Positions 43,348-51,871 of a stretch of DNA of 64,000 bases are shown one piece after another; the stretch's first letter is position 1, and every line of letters begins with the position of its first letter. This stretch comes from Halorubrum sp. BOL3-1 (lineage in GTDB: Archaea; Halobacteriota; Halobacteria; Halobacteriales; Haloferacaceae), in contig NZ_CP034692.1 in NCBI RefSeq assembly GCF_004114375.1, forward strand, positions 2,666,001 through 2,730,000. Direction: 5' to 3'. The notes under the pieces were generated by a model. The model saw only the letters and a program-made list of their open reading frames with translations, did no database searches and had not been told where the DNA came from. The translations under genes and the position numbers were made by a program.

Positions 43348-43556
43348 GCGAGCCGCCGCGATCGGCTCTCGGACGAGCGGTGCGGTCTGCGGAACGTGAG
43401 AGCAATATTTGCTTCATTCGGTGACGCGTCTAAACCCGAAAAATCCCCTATAAACGCGTATTAACGGCTTATAAGTCGGTTTGGGGTTTATTTGGCGTCA
43501 TCGAAATACGCCTTCGTTGCTGGTGACGCGAGAGTGTTCCCCGCGAACCCGTTTCT
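43348..43556. other. Promoter region of the ABC importer operon
   Basis: 209 bases, AT-rich. It holds the palindrome AGCAA-TAT-TTGCT (43401-43413), a TAAACCC/GGGTTTA inverted pair near 43430 and 43485, and TATA-like CTTATAAG near 43469. It is rich in possible operator motifs, so the importer is probably regulated. Confidence 0.5.
43401..43413. promoter_or_regulatory. Palindrome AGCAA-TAT-TTGCT upstream of the ABC importer
   Basis: A perfect 5-base inverted repeat with a 3-base centre, lying about 150 bases before the importer start. It may be a regulator site; evidence is symmetry only. Confidence 0.3.
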
Positions 43557-44588
43557 ATGCGTATGTACGAACCAACGAGGACAGCGTCGCGGCGGTCGTT
43601 CCTCGCGGCCGCGGGCGGAACCGCGACGGTCGGACTCGCCGGCTGTCTCGGCGGTGGCGGCGGGGGACTCGACGAACTGACGGTCGCGCACATGCCGATC
43701 TACCCCGACCTCCAGTGGTACGTGATGGAGGGCGAGGGATACTTTTCTGAGGTCGACGCCGAAGTCACGGGCCAGGAGTTCGGTAACGGCCCGGACATCG
43801 TCCAGGCGCTCGGCGGCGGCGACATCGACGTCGCGATGTTCGGGATCGTCCCCGCGATGATCGCGATCGACCGCGGTATTTCCGCGCAGGTGACCGCCGC
43901 GAACATCCGCGAACCGATGGGGATCATGGCGGAGTCGTCGTTCCACGAGACGTTCGAAGCGGAGGGCGCCGAGGCGTTCGCGACGTGGGAAGAGCAGACC
44001 GGCGAGCCGTTCACGTTCGGCACGTTCCCGCAGGGAAGCGTCCCGGACGTCCTGTTGCGCTACTGGCTTCGGGACGTCGGCGTCGATCCCGGGGGGAACG
44101 ACAGCGTCGAGATCATCGAGATCAGCGGCGCTAGCTCGGTCTGGCAGGCGATCGCCAACGACCAGATCGACGGCACCTCGATCATGGAGCCGGTGCCGAC
44201 GATCGCGCAGGCGGAGGACTCGTCGGTCACGATGCTCCGGACGGCCGCAGACGTCCTCCCCGGGCAGCCCGCTGCGGTCACGCTGATGAGCGACGCGGTC
44301 CGCGACTCCCCGCTCGCGGCGCAGTTCCTCGAACAGCACGTCAGCGCGACCGAGTTCATCGGCGAGAACCCGGACGCGACGGCGGAACACGTCGAAGAGG
44401 GGATCGGGATGCCGGCCGACCGCGCGCGGAACGCGCTCGACTCGCCGCTGTCGAACTTCATCACCGATCCCGCCGAGATCACGGACGCGACGCGGGTGTT
44501 TTCCGAGTTCGCGGCCGGGAACGACCAGATCGACGAACGGCTGTCGACCGACCAGACCTTCGACCTGGAGGTGTACGACTCGCTCTGA
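43557..44588 (+). CDS. ABC transporter substrate-binding lipoprotein (NMT1/TauA type)
   Basis: 343 residues; a second ATG at 43563 is an equal start. The Tat signal TASRRSFLAAAGGTATVGLAGC gives the lipidated Cys at residue 30. The mature part LTVAHMPIYPDLQWYVMEGEGYFSEVDAEVTGQEFGNGPDIVQALGGGDIDVAMFGIVPAMIAI is typical of the NMT1/THI5, nitrate, taurine and sulfonate binding group. It would capture a small anionic or pyrimidine-like molecule outside the membrane. The three-gene operon overlaps at each junction. No pathway gene shows the substrate. Confidence 0.9.
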   Translation: MRMYEPTRTASRRSFLAAAGGTATVGLAGCLGGGGGGLDELTVAHMPIYPDLQWYVMEGEGYFSEVDAEVTGQEFGNGPDIVQALGGGDIDVAMFGIVPAMIAIDRGISAQVTAANIREPMGIMAESSFHETFEAEGAEAFATWEEQTGEPFTFGTFPQGSVPDVLLRYWLRDVGVDPGGNDSVEIIEISGASSVWQAIANDQIDGTSIMEPVPTIAQAEDSSVTMLRTAADVLPGQPAAVTLMSDAVRDSPLAAQFLEQHVSATEFIGENPDATAEHVEEGIGMPADRARNALDSPLSNFITDPAEITDATRVFSEFAAGNDQIDERLSTDQTFDLEVYDSL

Positions 44589-45391
44589 TGGCGACCGAAA
44601 CCGGATCGCGCGTCGACGAGGGCGACGCCCTCGCGGGCGTCGGACTCGACGACCCCCGCCGGCTCCTCCGCGGCGCGTTCGGCGTCGCCGGGTTCCTCGC
44701 CGTCTGGTACGTCGTCGCGCTCGGCTCGCCCGCGTACGTGGTGCCGTCGCCGGTCGCGGTCGCCGAGGCGTTCGGCGCCGAACTTGCCTCCGGCGACATG
44801 ACGGCGGCGCTCTCCCAGAGCGTCCGCCACTGGATCCCCGGGACCGTCGTCGGGACCGCGCTCGGCGTAACCGCCGGCGTCGCGTTCGGCTGGAGCCGCC
44901 TGCTCGACGACCTGACGGCGCCGCTCGTCAGGGCGCTGCGACCGGTGCCGCCGCTGGCGCTCATCGGCTTCGCGATCGCGTGGTTCGGGATCAACGACTG
45001 GGGCGCGGCCTTCATTATCGCGGTCGGCGCGTTCTGGATCAACTTCTACGCGGCGTACGGCGCCGTCGAGGGGGTCTCCGAGGACCTCCTCGACGTGGGA
45101 CGGACGCTCGGCGTCCGCGGCGACCTCGACGCGGTCCGGTCGATCGTGCTGCCGGCGTCGACGCCGGGGATCATGACCGGGATCCGGACCGGACTCGGGC
45201 GCTGCTGGATGCTCGTCGTCGCCTCGGAGATCTTCGGCGTCCCCGGGGTCGGCCGCGAGATCATCCGCGCCAGCGACAACCTGCGCGTCGACCAGGCGAT
45301 CGCGTACATCCTCGTGTTGAGCCTGATGTACCTGCTCGTCGACGTGGCGTTCCGCGCGGTCGAACGGAGGGTGTTGGTGTGGCGGGCGTGA
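44588..45391 (+). CDS. ABC transporter permease (SsuC/TauC type)
   Basis: 267 residues beginning in the TGATG overlap with the binding protein. Six membrane helices are predicted, and the conserved cytoplasmic motif is EGVSEDLLDVGRTLGVRGDLDAVRSIVLPASTPGIMTGIRTGLGRCWMLVV (EAA loop). The N-terminus has an acidic leader before the first helix. It forms the channel with the ATPase encoded next. Confidence 0.93.
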   Translation: MATETGSRVDEGDALAGVGLDDPRRLLRGAFGVAGFLAVWYVVALGSPAYVVPSPVAVAEAFGAELASGDMTAALSQSVRHWIPGTVVGTALGVTAGVAFGWSRLLDDLTAPLVRALRPVPPLALIGFAIAWFGINDWGAAFIIAVGAFWINFYAAYGAVEGVSEDLLDVGRTLGVRGDLDAVRSIVLPASTPGIMTGIRTGLGRCWMLVVASEIFGVPGVGREIIRASDNLRVDQAIAYILVLSLMYLLVDVAFRAVERRVLVWRA

Positions 45392-46197
45392 GCGGAGACG
45401 CCGCGGGAGACGAGAGCGGGGCCGGATCTCCCCCGCCCGCGGCCGCGAGCGTGGCACTCGACGCGGTCAGCAAGACGTACGCCGGCGACGGGGACGGCGA
45501 CCCGGTGCGCGCGCTCGACGACGTGTCCTTCTCGGTTGCGGACGGAGAGTTCGTCTGTCTCGTCGGCCCCTCGGGGTGCGGGAAGACGACGCTGTTCCGG
45601 ATCGTCGCTGGACTGACCGAGGTGACCGACGGTCGGGTGCTCCTCGACGGCACGGAAGTCACCGGTCCGACGACGGACATGGGCGTGGTGTTCCAGGAGT
45701 ACCACCTGTTCCCGTGGCTGACCGTCGAGGAGAACGTCGGGTTCGGGCTCGAACGGACCGACCGGTCGCCCGACGAGCGCGAGCGCCGAGTTGACCAGAT
45801 GCTCGATCTCGTCGGGCTGACGGGGTTCCGCGACGCCTACCCGAAGTCGCTGTCGGGCGGGATGAAACAGCGCGTCGCCATCGCGCGGTCGCTCGCGGTC
45901 GATCCGAACCTGCTGCTGATGGACGAGCCGTTCGGCGCGGTGGACGCCCAGACCCGCGAGATGCTCCAGCGGGAGCTGCTCGACGTGTGGGAGTCGACGG
46001 GAAAGACCGTCCTCTTCGTCACGCACGACGTCGCGGAGGCGGTGACGCTCGCTGACCGGGTCGTCGTGATGGCCGCGGAGCCGGGTCGCGTCCGCGAGGT
46101 CGTCGACATCGATGTCGAGCGCCCGCGAGAGCGCGGCGACGCCACCTTCGCGGAGTACGTCGGTCGAGTCCGAGAACTGATCGGTGCCGGCCCATAG
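45388..46197 (+). CDS. ABC transporter ATP-binding protein (SsuB/TauB type)
   Basis: 269 residues from GTG 45388, which overlaps the permease stop codon; GTG 45379 is an alternative. Walker A VGPSGCGKTT, signature LSGGMKQRVAIARSL, Walker B LLLMDEPFGAVDA, and switch His in VTHDVAEAV are all present, with VFQEYHLFPWLTVEENVGFGLE typical of this subgroup. It energises the importer. The N-terminus carries a short acidic stretch. Confidence 0.94.
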   Translation: MSGDAAGDESGAGSPPPAAASVALDAVSKTYAGDGDGDPVRALDDVSFSVADGEFVCLVGPSGCGKTTLFRIVAGLTEVTDGRVLLDGTEVTGPTTDMGVVFQEYHLFPWLTVEENVGFGLERTDRSPDERERRVDQMLDLVGLTGFRDAYPKSLSGGMKQRVAIARSLAVDPNLLLMDEPFGAVDAQTREMLQRELLDVWESTGKTVLFVTHDVAEAVTLADRVVVMAAEPGRVREVVDIDVERPRERGDATFAEYVGRVRELIGAGP

Positions 46198-46246
46198 CCG
46201 GCCGGTCGCGTGCGAGTCGGTCCGTAGCTGATCGGCGTCGCGTCGA

Positions 46247-46417
46247 CTACCCTTCGGTGTCGGTCCCCTCGACGCTCCCCGCCAGTTCGTCGACGTGCGT
46301 GCGAAGCGTCGCCAGCGTCGCGTCGGCGTTGGCGTATCCGTCGTCGTAGTCGTCGAGCGCGGCCGCCGCTCGGTTGAGGAACCGTTCCACCGCCGGGTCG
46401 GTCGACTCGTCGGTCAT
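46247..46417 (-). CDS. Small acidic hypothetical protein, 56 residues
   Basis: Read from ATG 46417 to TAG 46247-46249. It begins MTDESTDPAVERFLNRAAAA and ends HVDELAGSVEGTDTEG, with a helical middle. The composition is acidic and haloarchaeal, and the frame uses typical codons, but it is short; I judge it real mainly from codon usage and its resemblance to a small conserved helical protein. No promoter was identified with confidence. Confidence 0.5.
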   Translation of the reverse strand: MTDESTDPAVERFLNRAAAALDDYDDGYANADATLATLRTHVDELAGSVEGTDTEG

Positions 46418-46487
46418 ACGCCTCCGTCCGCCCGCGAGGGGTTTATGTTTCCCGCCCGCGCGGTCGACCCGCGGGACACGGGTCCCG

Positions 46488-46712
46488 TCAGCGCCGCCGG
46501 AGGGCGTACGTCGTGTAGCCGACCGCGGCGACGAGGATGACGGAGAGGAGGGTGCCGAGGACGGCGGGCGACGCGGTGACGAAGTCTCCGAACGGGTCGG
46601 TCAGCGCGAACACGACGACGACGAGCGCGACGGAGATGGCGATACCGACCGCGCCGAACGCCTTGAACGCCGCGTCGAGGTCGAAGCGTCGCGGTCCCGG
46701 CTGGTGGCTCAT
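46488..46712 (-). CDS. Small two-helix membrane protein
   Basis: 74 residues. Two membrane helices: AFGAVGIAISVALVVVVFAL at about 17-37 and AVLGTLLSVILVAAVGYTTYAL at about 50-70. The N-terminus MSHQPGPRRFDLDAAFK is polar and the C-terminus is RRR. On the reverse strand a TATA-like TTTATATCC (46733-46741) precedes ATG 46712 by 21-29 bases. It is a common type of haloarchaeal hypothetical membrane protein. Confidence 0.75.
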   Translation of the reverse strand: MSHQPGPRRFDLDAAFKAFGAVGIAISVALVVVVFALTDPFGDFVTASPAVLGTLLSVILVAAVGYTTYALRRR

Positions 46713-46784
46713 GTACCTCCGTACGCGCCTCGGATATAAATCACTTCGACTGGATTTTCACTCCGAGAGAACGGCGAGGCTCCG

Positions 46785-47423
46785 TTACTCGGGGTATCCC
46801 TCGACGATGTCGACCCCGGAGGAGGCGCCGATCCGGACCGCGCCGGCGTCGAGCATGGCCGTCGCCTCCTCGTAGGAGCCGACGCCGCCCGAGGCCTTGA
46901 CGGGGAGGTACTCGCTCATCAGCTCCACGTCTGGGACCGTCGCGCCGCCGTCGGCGAAGCCGGTCGCGGTCTTCACCATGTCGGCGTCGGCGGCGACCGC
47001 GGCCTCGCAGGCGCGGCGCTTCTCGCCGTCGTCGAGGAGCGCCGTCTCGATGATCACCTTCACCGGGACCGGCACGGCCGCGACGACATCGGAGAGCTCG
47101 GCGGCGACCACGTCGTCGTCGCCCGCCTTCAGCCGCCCGACGTTGATCACGATGTCGATCTCGTCGGCACCGTCCTCCCACGCGTCGACCGCCTCGTCCC
47201 GCTTGGTCTCGGGAGCGTTCTGGCCCTGCGGGAAGCCGACTACGGTCGCGATCGTCTCGGGAGCGTTCTCGTAGTCGGCGGCCTCAGCGACGTAGCAGGG
47301 CGGGATACAGGCGTTCATCCCGTGGTCGGCGGCCTCGTCGAGGACGGTCCGGACGTCGGCCCAGGTCGTCTCGGGACCGAGGACGGTGTGGTCGATGCTG
47401 GCGGCGAACTCCTCACGGTTCAT
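46785..47423 (-). CDS. deoC: Deoxyribose-phosphate aldolase
   Basis: 212 residues from ATG 47423 ([21 protein letters not shown]). It cleaves 2-deoxyribose 5-phosphate to acetaldehyde and glyceraldehyde 3-phosphate. Family segments are [68 protein letters not shown] (Schiff-base Lys) and [14 protein letters not shown] (second Lys). A longer in-frame N-terminus is open but unlikely. Confidence 0.95.
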   Translation of the reverse strand: MNREEFAASIDHTVLGPETTWADVRTVLDEAADHGMNACIPPCYVAEAADYENAPETIATVVGFPQGQNAPETKRDEAVDAWEDGADEIDIVINVGRLKAGDDDVVAAELSDVVAAVPVPVKVIIETALLDDGEKRRACEAAVAADADMVKTATGFADGGATVPDVELMSEYLPVKASGGVGSYEEATAMLDAGAVRIGASSGVDIVEGYPE

Positions 47424-47495
47424 GTCTCTCCCGTGGCGACGGATCTTGAAAGTCATACGGGGTCGACTTCGCGTCGGCACGGTGTACGTCTCGCG

Positions 47496-47708
47496 TCAGT
47501 CTCTGAAGACGACCGTGTAGCCGTTGTCACGAAGCGCTTCGACGAGGTCGTCGCCGGGTTCCATGCTGAATTCGTGGAACGAGTTGCTCGGGCTGTCCGC
47601 CGAATACAGCTCCGAGTCGATGTTCTCCGGGATCTCGTTTTGATGGGTGTCCTCCTGAACGACGACCGGCTGACTGGGGGCGTGGTCGGAACTGTTACTC
47701 TCGGTCAT
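47496..47708 (-). CDS. Small acidic hypothetical protein, 70 residues
   Basis: Begins MTESNSSDHAPSQPVVVQE and ends DLVEALRDNGYTVVFRD. The last 25 residues look like a small folded unit, the rest is Ser/Asp/Pro rich. No cysteine, membrane helix or motif. It belongs to the class of small haloarchaeal hypotheticals. No partner is evident. Confidence 0.55.
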   Translation of the reverse strand: MTESNSSDHAPSQPVVVQEDTHQNEIPENIDSELYSADSPSNSFHEFSMEPGDDLVEALRDNGYTVVFRD

Positions 47709-48099
47709 CTGGATACGCCTCCTCGTACCCGTTCGACCATTTGTATTCCGATTCCGAATTCCGTCGCACGGCGAGATTCGAGCGGCGGGAACCCGTTCGG
47801 TACGAGTAACCGAGGCGCGCCCCGAGTTTGACGCTCGAAATGGGTCACCGCGCGACGGTTCCAGCGGTATCGAAACCGCGAGACACGACGGATCGGTCGA
47901 GACCGAGTGACGCCGGTGTCAGCGCCCGCCACGGCATCGGCTCCGCCGGCTGTCGCCGCCGTGTTCGACTCGGTCGGCAGCGACGCTGAGGACGGACGCC
48001 CCGGGCCGTACCGCCGATCCGAACGATGTTCAGTTGGATATTTCTCCAACTGTTCCGCGATCGCCCCGAATTTATTTTACCCGCGTGCCACCGAGACTC
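47709..48099. other. Upstream region of the aminotransferase gene
   Basis: 391 bases without a supported gene. The only clear features are the inverted repeat at 48031-48052 and TATA TTTATTTTAC at 48071-48080, 20-29 bases before ATG 48100. The left 300 bases show nothing I can name. Confidence 0.55.
48031..48052. promoter_or_regulatory. Probable operator, CAGTTGGA-N6-TCCAACTG
   Basis: A perfect 8-base inverted repeat separated by TATTTC, ending 18 bases upstream of the TATA box for the aminotransferase. The symmetry and placement suggest a dimeric regulator, for instance of the Lrp/AsnC type that often controls amino acid genes. The regulator is inferred, not seen. Confidence 0.5.
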
Positions 48100-49440
48100 A
48101 TGGACCGCGACACCGTCACGCCCGCCGTCGACGACCTCCCGGGGGAGCACGCTCGCGAGTGGGTCGAGTACCACCACGAGTCGGCCGCGCCGAGCACGTA
48201 CGTCTACGAGTTCGTCTGGGACCGCACCGCGCCCGCCGAGGGACCGTTCTGTACCGACGTCGACGGCAACGTCCTCATGGACTTCACCAGCCACGTCGCC
48301 GCCGCGCCGCTCGGCTACAACAACCCGCTGATCATGGACCGGCTGGAGGAGTTCGACCTGGTCGACCCGCTGAAGATCGCGGGGCAGGACTTCTACGCCG
48401 CGGGTGGCGAGTCGCCGGGCGACGGGCTTCCCGGTTCCTCGGGTCTCATGGACCGCCTGACGGACCTCACCGCCCACTACGACATGGACACCGTCTTCCT
48501 CTCGAACTCCGGCGCGGAGGCGGTCGAGAACGCGATCAAGATCGCGTACGACGCGTCCGACGGCGCGAAACACGCGATCACCTTCGACGGCGCGTTCCAC
48601 GGCCGGACGCTCGGTGCGCTCTCGCTGAACCGCTCGAAGTCGGTGTACCGACGCGACTTCCCGGAGGTGAGCGGCGTGATGGACGTCCCGTTCTGCGGCG
48701 ATCGGACCTGCTCGCCCGAGACCTGTTCGTGCGGCTTCTTCGCTGACGGCGTCTCGCGGCTGCGCAGAAAACTCGACCCGAAGCGGGGGAACGTCCACCC
48801 CGACGACGTCGCGTACCTCATCTTGGAACCGATCCAGGGCGAGGGGGGTTACCGGTTCCCCTCGGAGGCGTTCACCGACGAGATCGCGGCGCTGACGGAG
48901 GAACACGACATCACGCTGATCGCCGACGAGATCCAGTCGGGCGTCGGCCGCACCGGCGAGATGTGGGCCTCGGACCACTACGCCTACGACCCCGACGTGA
49001 TCACGAGCGCGAAGGGACTCCGCGTGGGGGCGACCGTCTCGCGCGAGGACGTGTTCCCCGAGGAGACCGGCCGCCTCTCCTCGACGTGGGGCGCCGGCGA
49101 CCTGATCGCCTCGGCGCAGGGCGCGCTCACCCTCGACGCGATCGAGGAGGAGAACCTCATGGAGAACGCGGTCGATCGGGGCCGGCAGTTCACGGAGACG
49201 ATGCGTGACGCCGACCTCGACCCCGTCGACGACGTCCGCGGGAAGGGACTGCTGCTCGCGGTCGAGTTCGACACGAAAGAGCGCCGGGACGCGGTGGTAA
49301 AGCACGCGTTCGCCCGCGGGCTCCTGACGCTCGCGTGCGGGCACGACGTCCTCCGAATCCTCCCGCCGCTCGACGTCACCGAACGCGAGATCGACCTCGG
49401 TGCCGACCTCCTCACCGACGCGGTCGCGGACGCGGCCTGA
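48100..49440 (+). CDS. Class III PLP-dependent aminotransferase
   Basis: 446 residues from ATG 48100. Fold-type I aminotransferase. The PLP-lysine is in ITSAKGLRVGATVSRE, the cofactor Asp in LIADEIQSGVGRTGEMWAS, and NSGAEAVENAIKIAYDAS and AFHGRTLGALSLNRSK bind phosphate. Cysteines in DRTCSPETCSCGFF could bind metal, a haloarchaeal feature. Relatives act on 4-aminobutyrate, acetylornithine or lysine, or are amino acid racemases; the substrate cannot be decided. A possible operator lies upstream. Confidence 0.88.
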   Translation: MDRDTVTPAVDDLPGEHAREWVEYHHESAAPSTYVYEFVWDRTAPAEGPFCTDVDGNVLMDFTSHVAAAPLGYNNPLIMDRLEEFDLVDPLKIAGQDFYAAGGESPGDGLPGSSGLMDRLTDLTAHYDMDTVFLSNSGAEAVENAIKIAYDASDGAKHAITFDGAFHGRTLGALSLNRSKSVYRRDFPEVSGVMDVPFCGDRTCSPETCSCGFFADGVSRLRRKLDPKRGNVHPDDVAYLILEPIQGEGGYRFPSEAFTDEIAALTEEHDITLIADEIQSGVGRTGEMWASDHYAYDPDVITSAKGLRVGATVSREDVFPEETGRLSSTWGAGDLIASAQGALTLDAIEEENLMENAVDRGRQFTETMRDADLDPVDDVRGKGLLLAVEFDTKERRDAVVKHAFARGLLTLACGHDVLRILPPLDVTEREIDLGADLLTDAVADAA

Positions 49441-49482
49441 GCCGCTGTCCGCGGCTCGGAGCCGCGACCGGGGTCGCCGTCC

Positions 49483-50118
49483 TCAACGGTCCGCGTACCA
49501 CTCCGCGAACTTCTCTAACGCGCGGCCGCGGTGTGAGACCGCGTTCTTCCGGTCGGTGTCCATCTCCGCGAACGTCTCGCCGTCGTGTTCGAAGATCGGG
49601 TCGTAGCCGAACCCGCCGTCGCCGCGCGGCGCGACGATCCGACCCGGAACGTACCCCTCGAACAGCTTGACGGGGAGGGAGTCCGCCGAATCGGCCGAGC
49701 CGTCCCCGTCCGGTCCCGCCGCCGCGGCCGCGTCGCGGTCCCCGCGGTCGATCGAGTCGGGACTCGCGGCGAACCCCTCGCCGTCGCAGTAGCCGAGCGT
49801 ACACCGAAAGGCGGCGCGGCGGTCGTCGAGGTCGCTCGCGATCTCGTGGACGCGGTCGACGCCGAGCGTCTCCTCGACGAACGCGGAGTACGGTCCCGGG
49901 AAGCCGTCGAGTCCCTCGACGAACAGCCCCGCGTCGTCGACGAGGACCGGCCCGCCGGCGTGGCGGTACGCCTCGCGCGCCCCCCGCGCCGCGATCGGGC
50001 CGAGCTCGTCTGCCTGGACCTCCGTGTAGTCGAAGTCGAGCCGCTCCACCGAGCCGTCCGGGAGGTACCGCCCCGCCTCGCGCACCTTCCCCGGGTTCGT
50101 CGTCACGTATCTGAGCAC
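49483..50118 (-). CDS. ITP/XTP pyrophosphatase (Ham1/RdgB)
   Basis: 211 residues. House-cleaning enzyme that removes ITP, dITP and XTP. Motifs: LRYVTTNPGKVREAGRYL, GPVLVDDAGLFVEGLDGFPGPYSAFV, VKLFEGYVPGRIVAPRGDGGFGYDPIF and AVSHRGRALEKF. An acidic insert (GDRDAAAAAGPDGDGSADSADS) lies before the last third, typical of halophiles. It is on the reverse strand, tail to tail with the aminotransferase. Confidence 0.94.
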   Translation of the reverse strand: MLRYVTTNPGKVREAGRYLPDGSVERLDFDYTEVQADELGPIAARGAREAYRHAGGPVLVDDAGLFVEGLDGFPGPYSAFVEETLGVDRVHEIASDLDDRRAAFRCTLGYCDGEGFAASPDSIDRGDRDAAAAAGPDGDGSADSADSLPVKLFEGYVPGRIVAPRGDGGFGYDPIFEHDGETFAEMDTDRKNAVSHRGRALEKFAEWYADR

Positions 50119-50268
50119 GGATCGTCGTGGGTGCGCGGGCGACGAATAGCCGTCGGTCGCGGTCGAGTTCGGTCATTTCAGAGATCCGCCGGCGGGATCG
50201 ACCGAGACAGTACGTTTTTGTCGACGTGACGGGATCGCTGATTCACGGCCCTCCCCACGTTCGGAAAG

Positions 50269-50661
50269 ATGCGGCTCACCGGTCTCATCGCGGTCCTCTC
50301 GTTCGGACTCACGTCGCTTTTCGCCGTCCTCCTTCCGACCGTACTGGGACCGCTGATCCCCGCCACGTTCATCCTCGGGTTTTTCGTGTCGATCCCGCTG
50401 GTCTGGGTCCTCGGTGAGGACTTCCCACTCGTGGCGTCCGAATCCGCCGACGTCCCCGAGTCGACGACGGCGGAGCGTCCGGTCGCGGCGCTCCGCGAGC
50501 GGTACGCGACCGGCGAGATCGACGAGGCGGAGTTCGAGCGGAAGCTCGACCGCCTGCTGGCGACGGAGGACCTCGACGAGCGGTTCGACCGCGTCGAGTC
50601 CGACCGGTCGCCGTCCGGGGGATCCGACGCGGGTCGCGAGCGCGAGCTCGGACTGGAGTAA
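50269..50661 (+). CDS. SHOCT-domain membrane protein
   Basis: 130 residues. Two membrane helices (LIAVLSFGLTSLFAVLLP and GPLIPATFILGFFVSIPLVWVLG) precede a soluble tail with a SHOCT motif: AALRERYATGEIDEAEFERKLDRLLATED. SHOCT segments are short helical oligomerisation modules at the C-terminus of membrane proteins. The function is unknown. Confidence 0.88.
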   Translation: MRLTGLIAVLSFGLTSLFAVLLPTVLGPLIPATFILGFFVSIPLVWVLGEDFPLVASESADVPESTTAERPVAALRERYATGEIDEAEFERKLDRLLATEDLDERFDRVESDRSPSGGSDAGRERELGLE

Positions 50662-50676
50662 CTCGGCGCTCGGCTA

Positions 50677-51761
50677 TCAGGGGTCGACGCGGACGATCCA
50701 CGCCTCGGGGTCGTCGATCTCGGCCGCTGTCGGCAGGTTGTCCGGCTCGGCCCAGACGGCGCCCGCGGCCTCGATCCCACGCTCGTCGGCCACGTGCCGG
50801 AAGAAGGCGGCGCCGCGCTCGTACTGCCGGCGCTTGAGTCCCAGTCCGAGGAGGCGCTGCGCGAGCCGCTGTACTGGGCCGCCGCCGCCGCGGCGGTCGT
50901 CGAGCTTCCGGCGGAGGTCGGCGTACTCGCCGTCGAACGCCCGGTCCATCAGCACCTCGGCGTACCCCTCAACTGCCGTCATCGCGGTCTGTAGCTCCGC
51001 GAACGCGTCGGGGTCGAGACCGCGGCCGGTCATCCCCTCGACCCCCGCTCGACGCGCGATTCGAGGTACTCCGGGAGCCACGGCGCCGCGCCGAACTCGG
51101 CGGCGTGGGTCACCTCGTGGAACGCGATCCACCGGCGGAACCGGGGGTACTCCACGTCGAGCGCGGCCGCGACTCCGACGATGTTCGGGTGGACGAAGTA
51201 GAGCCCGTGGTCGGCGTCCGGCTCGTCCGCGAGCAGGAGCGGGTCGTACTGGCCGAGGACGTTGCGCGCGAGAAAGCCCAACGCGAACGCCATCGACCCC
51301 GTGTTGGCGATCCGGGAGAGGTCCCGCGCGAACGCGGCCCCAGGCGCCGACCCGACCGGCCCGGGCGAGGTGTCCGGCACCACGTCGATCGCGTCGGTTC
51401 TGGCGTCGGAACCGGCGAGGTCGTCGCCGGGATCGCCGCCGAGCCCGCCGCCGGCGTCCCCGACGGCGGCCGCCTCGATCGGGTCCATCACCCGTCGGAA
51501 CGTGCCGACGCTCGCGTCGATCCAGTGGTGCCGGCTCTGGACCTCGACGGCGTCGGGCACGTCGAAGTCGATCCCCGCGACGGTCGCGAGCCGCGAGCGG
51601 GCGTCGCGGACGTCCTCGGCGTATCCCGCTCGCTCCGCGTCGGTGAGCGCGATCGAGCCGGGGTCGGTGGCGCTCTTGGCGGCGGACGCGGCGCGGTCCC
51701 AGTCGACGACGCCCGGTCCCTCGGCCTCGGCCACGGCCCGGACGCTTCGGAGGATGTCCAT
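50677..51761 (-). pseudogene. DUF2342-type zinc metalloprotease, frameshifted
   Basis: Starts at ATG 51761 (MDILRSVRAVAEAEGP) and reads to FHEVTHAAEFGAAPWLPEYLESRVERG, which has the zinc site HEVTH. After GAGCGGGGG the frame is lost and ends at a TGA near 51030; the family's next residues, VEGMTGRGLDPDAFAELQTAMTAVEGYAEVLMDRAFDGEYADLRRKLDDRR, are present one frame away, down to 50677. One G missing from a run (C5 on the plus strand at 51042-51046) explains it. It may be a sequencing error, a recent inactivation, or programmed shifting. Relatives are annotated from actinobacteria as coenzyme F420-associated metalloproteases; activity is unproven. Confidence 0.82.
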
Positions 51762-51871
51762 GGCGATCGGACGGGCGGGCGCCTCAAAGCGCTTGTGTCG
51801 ACCGCCTCCCCGCGGACGTTCGGGCGGTCCGGATCCGACGTTTTCATGCCCCACGACCGACAGCAACGTCC

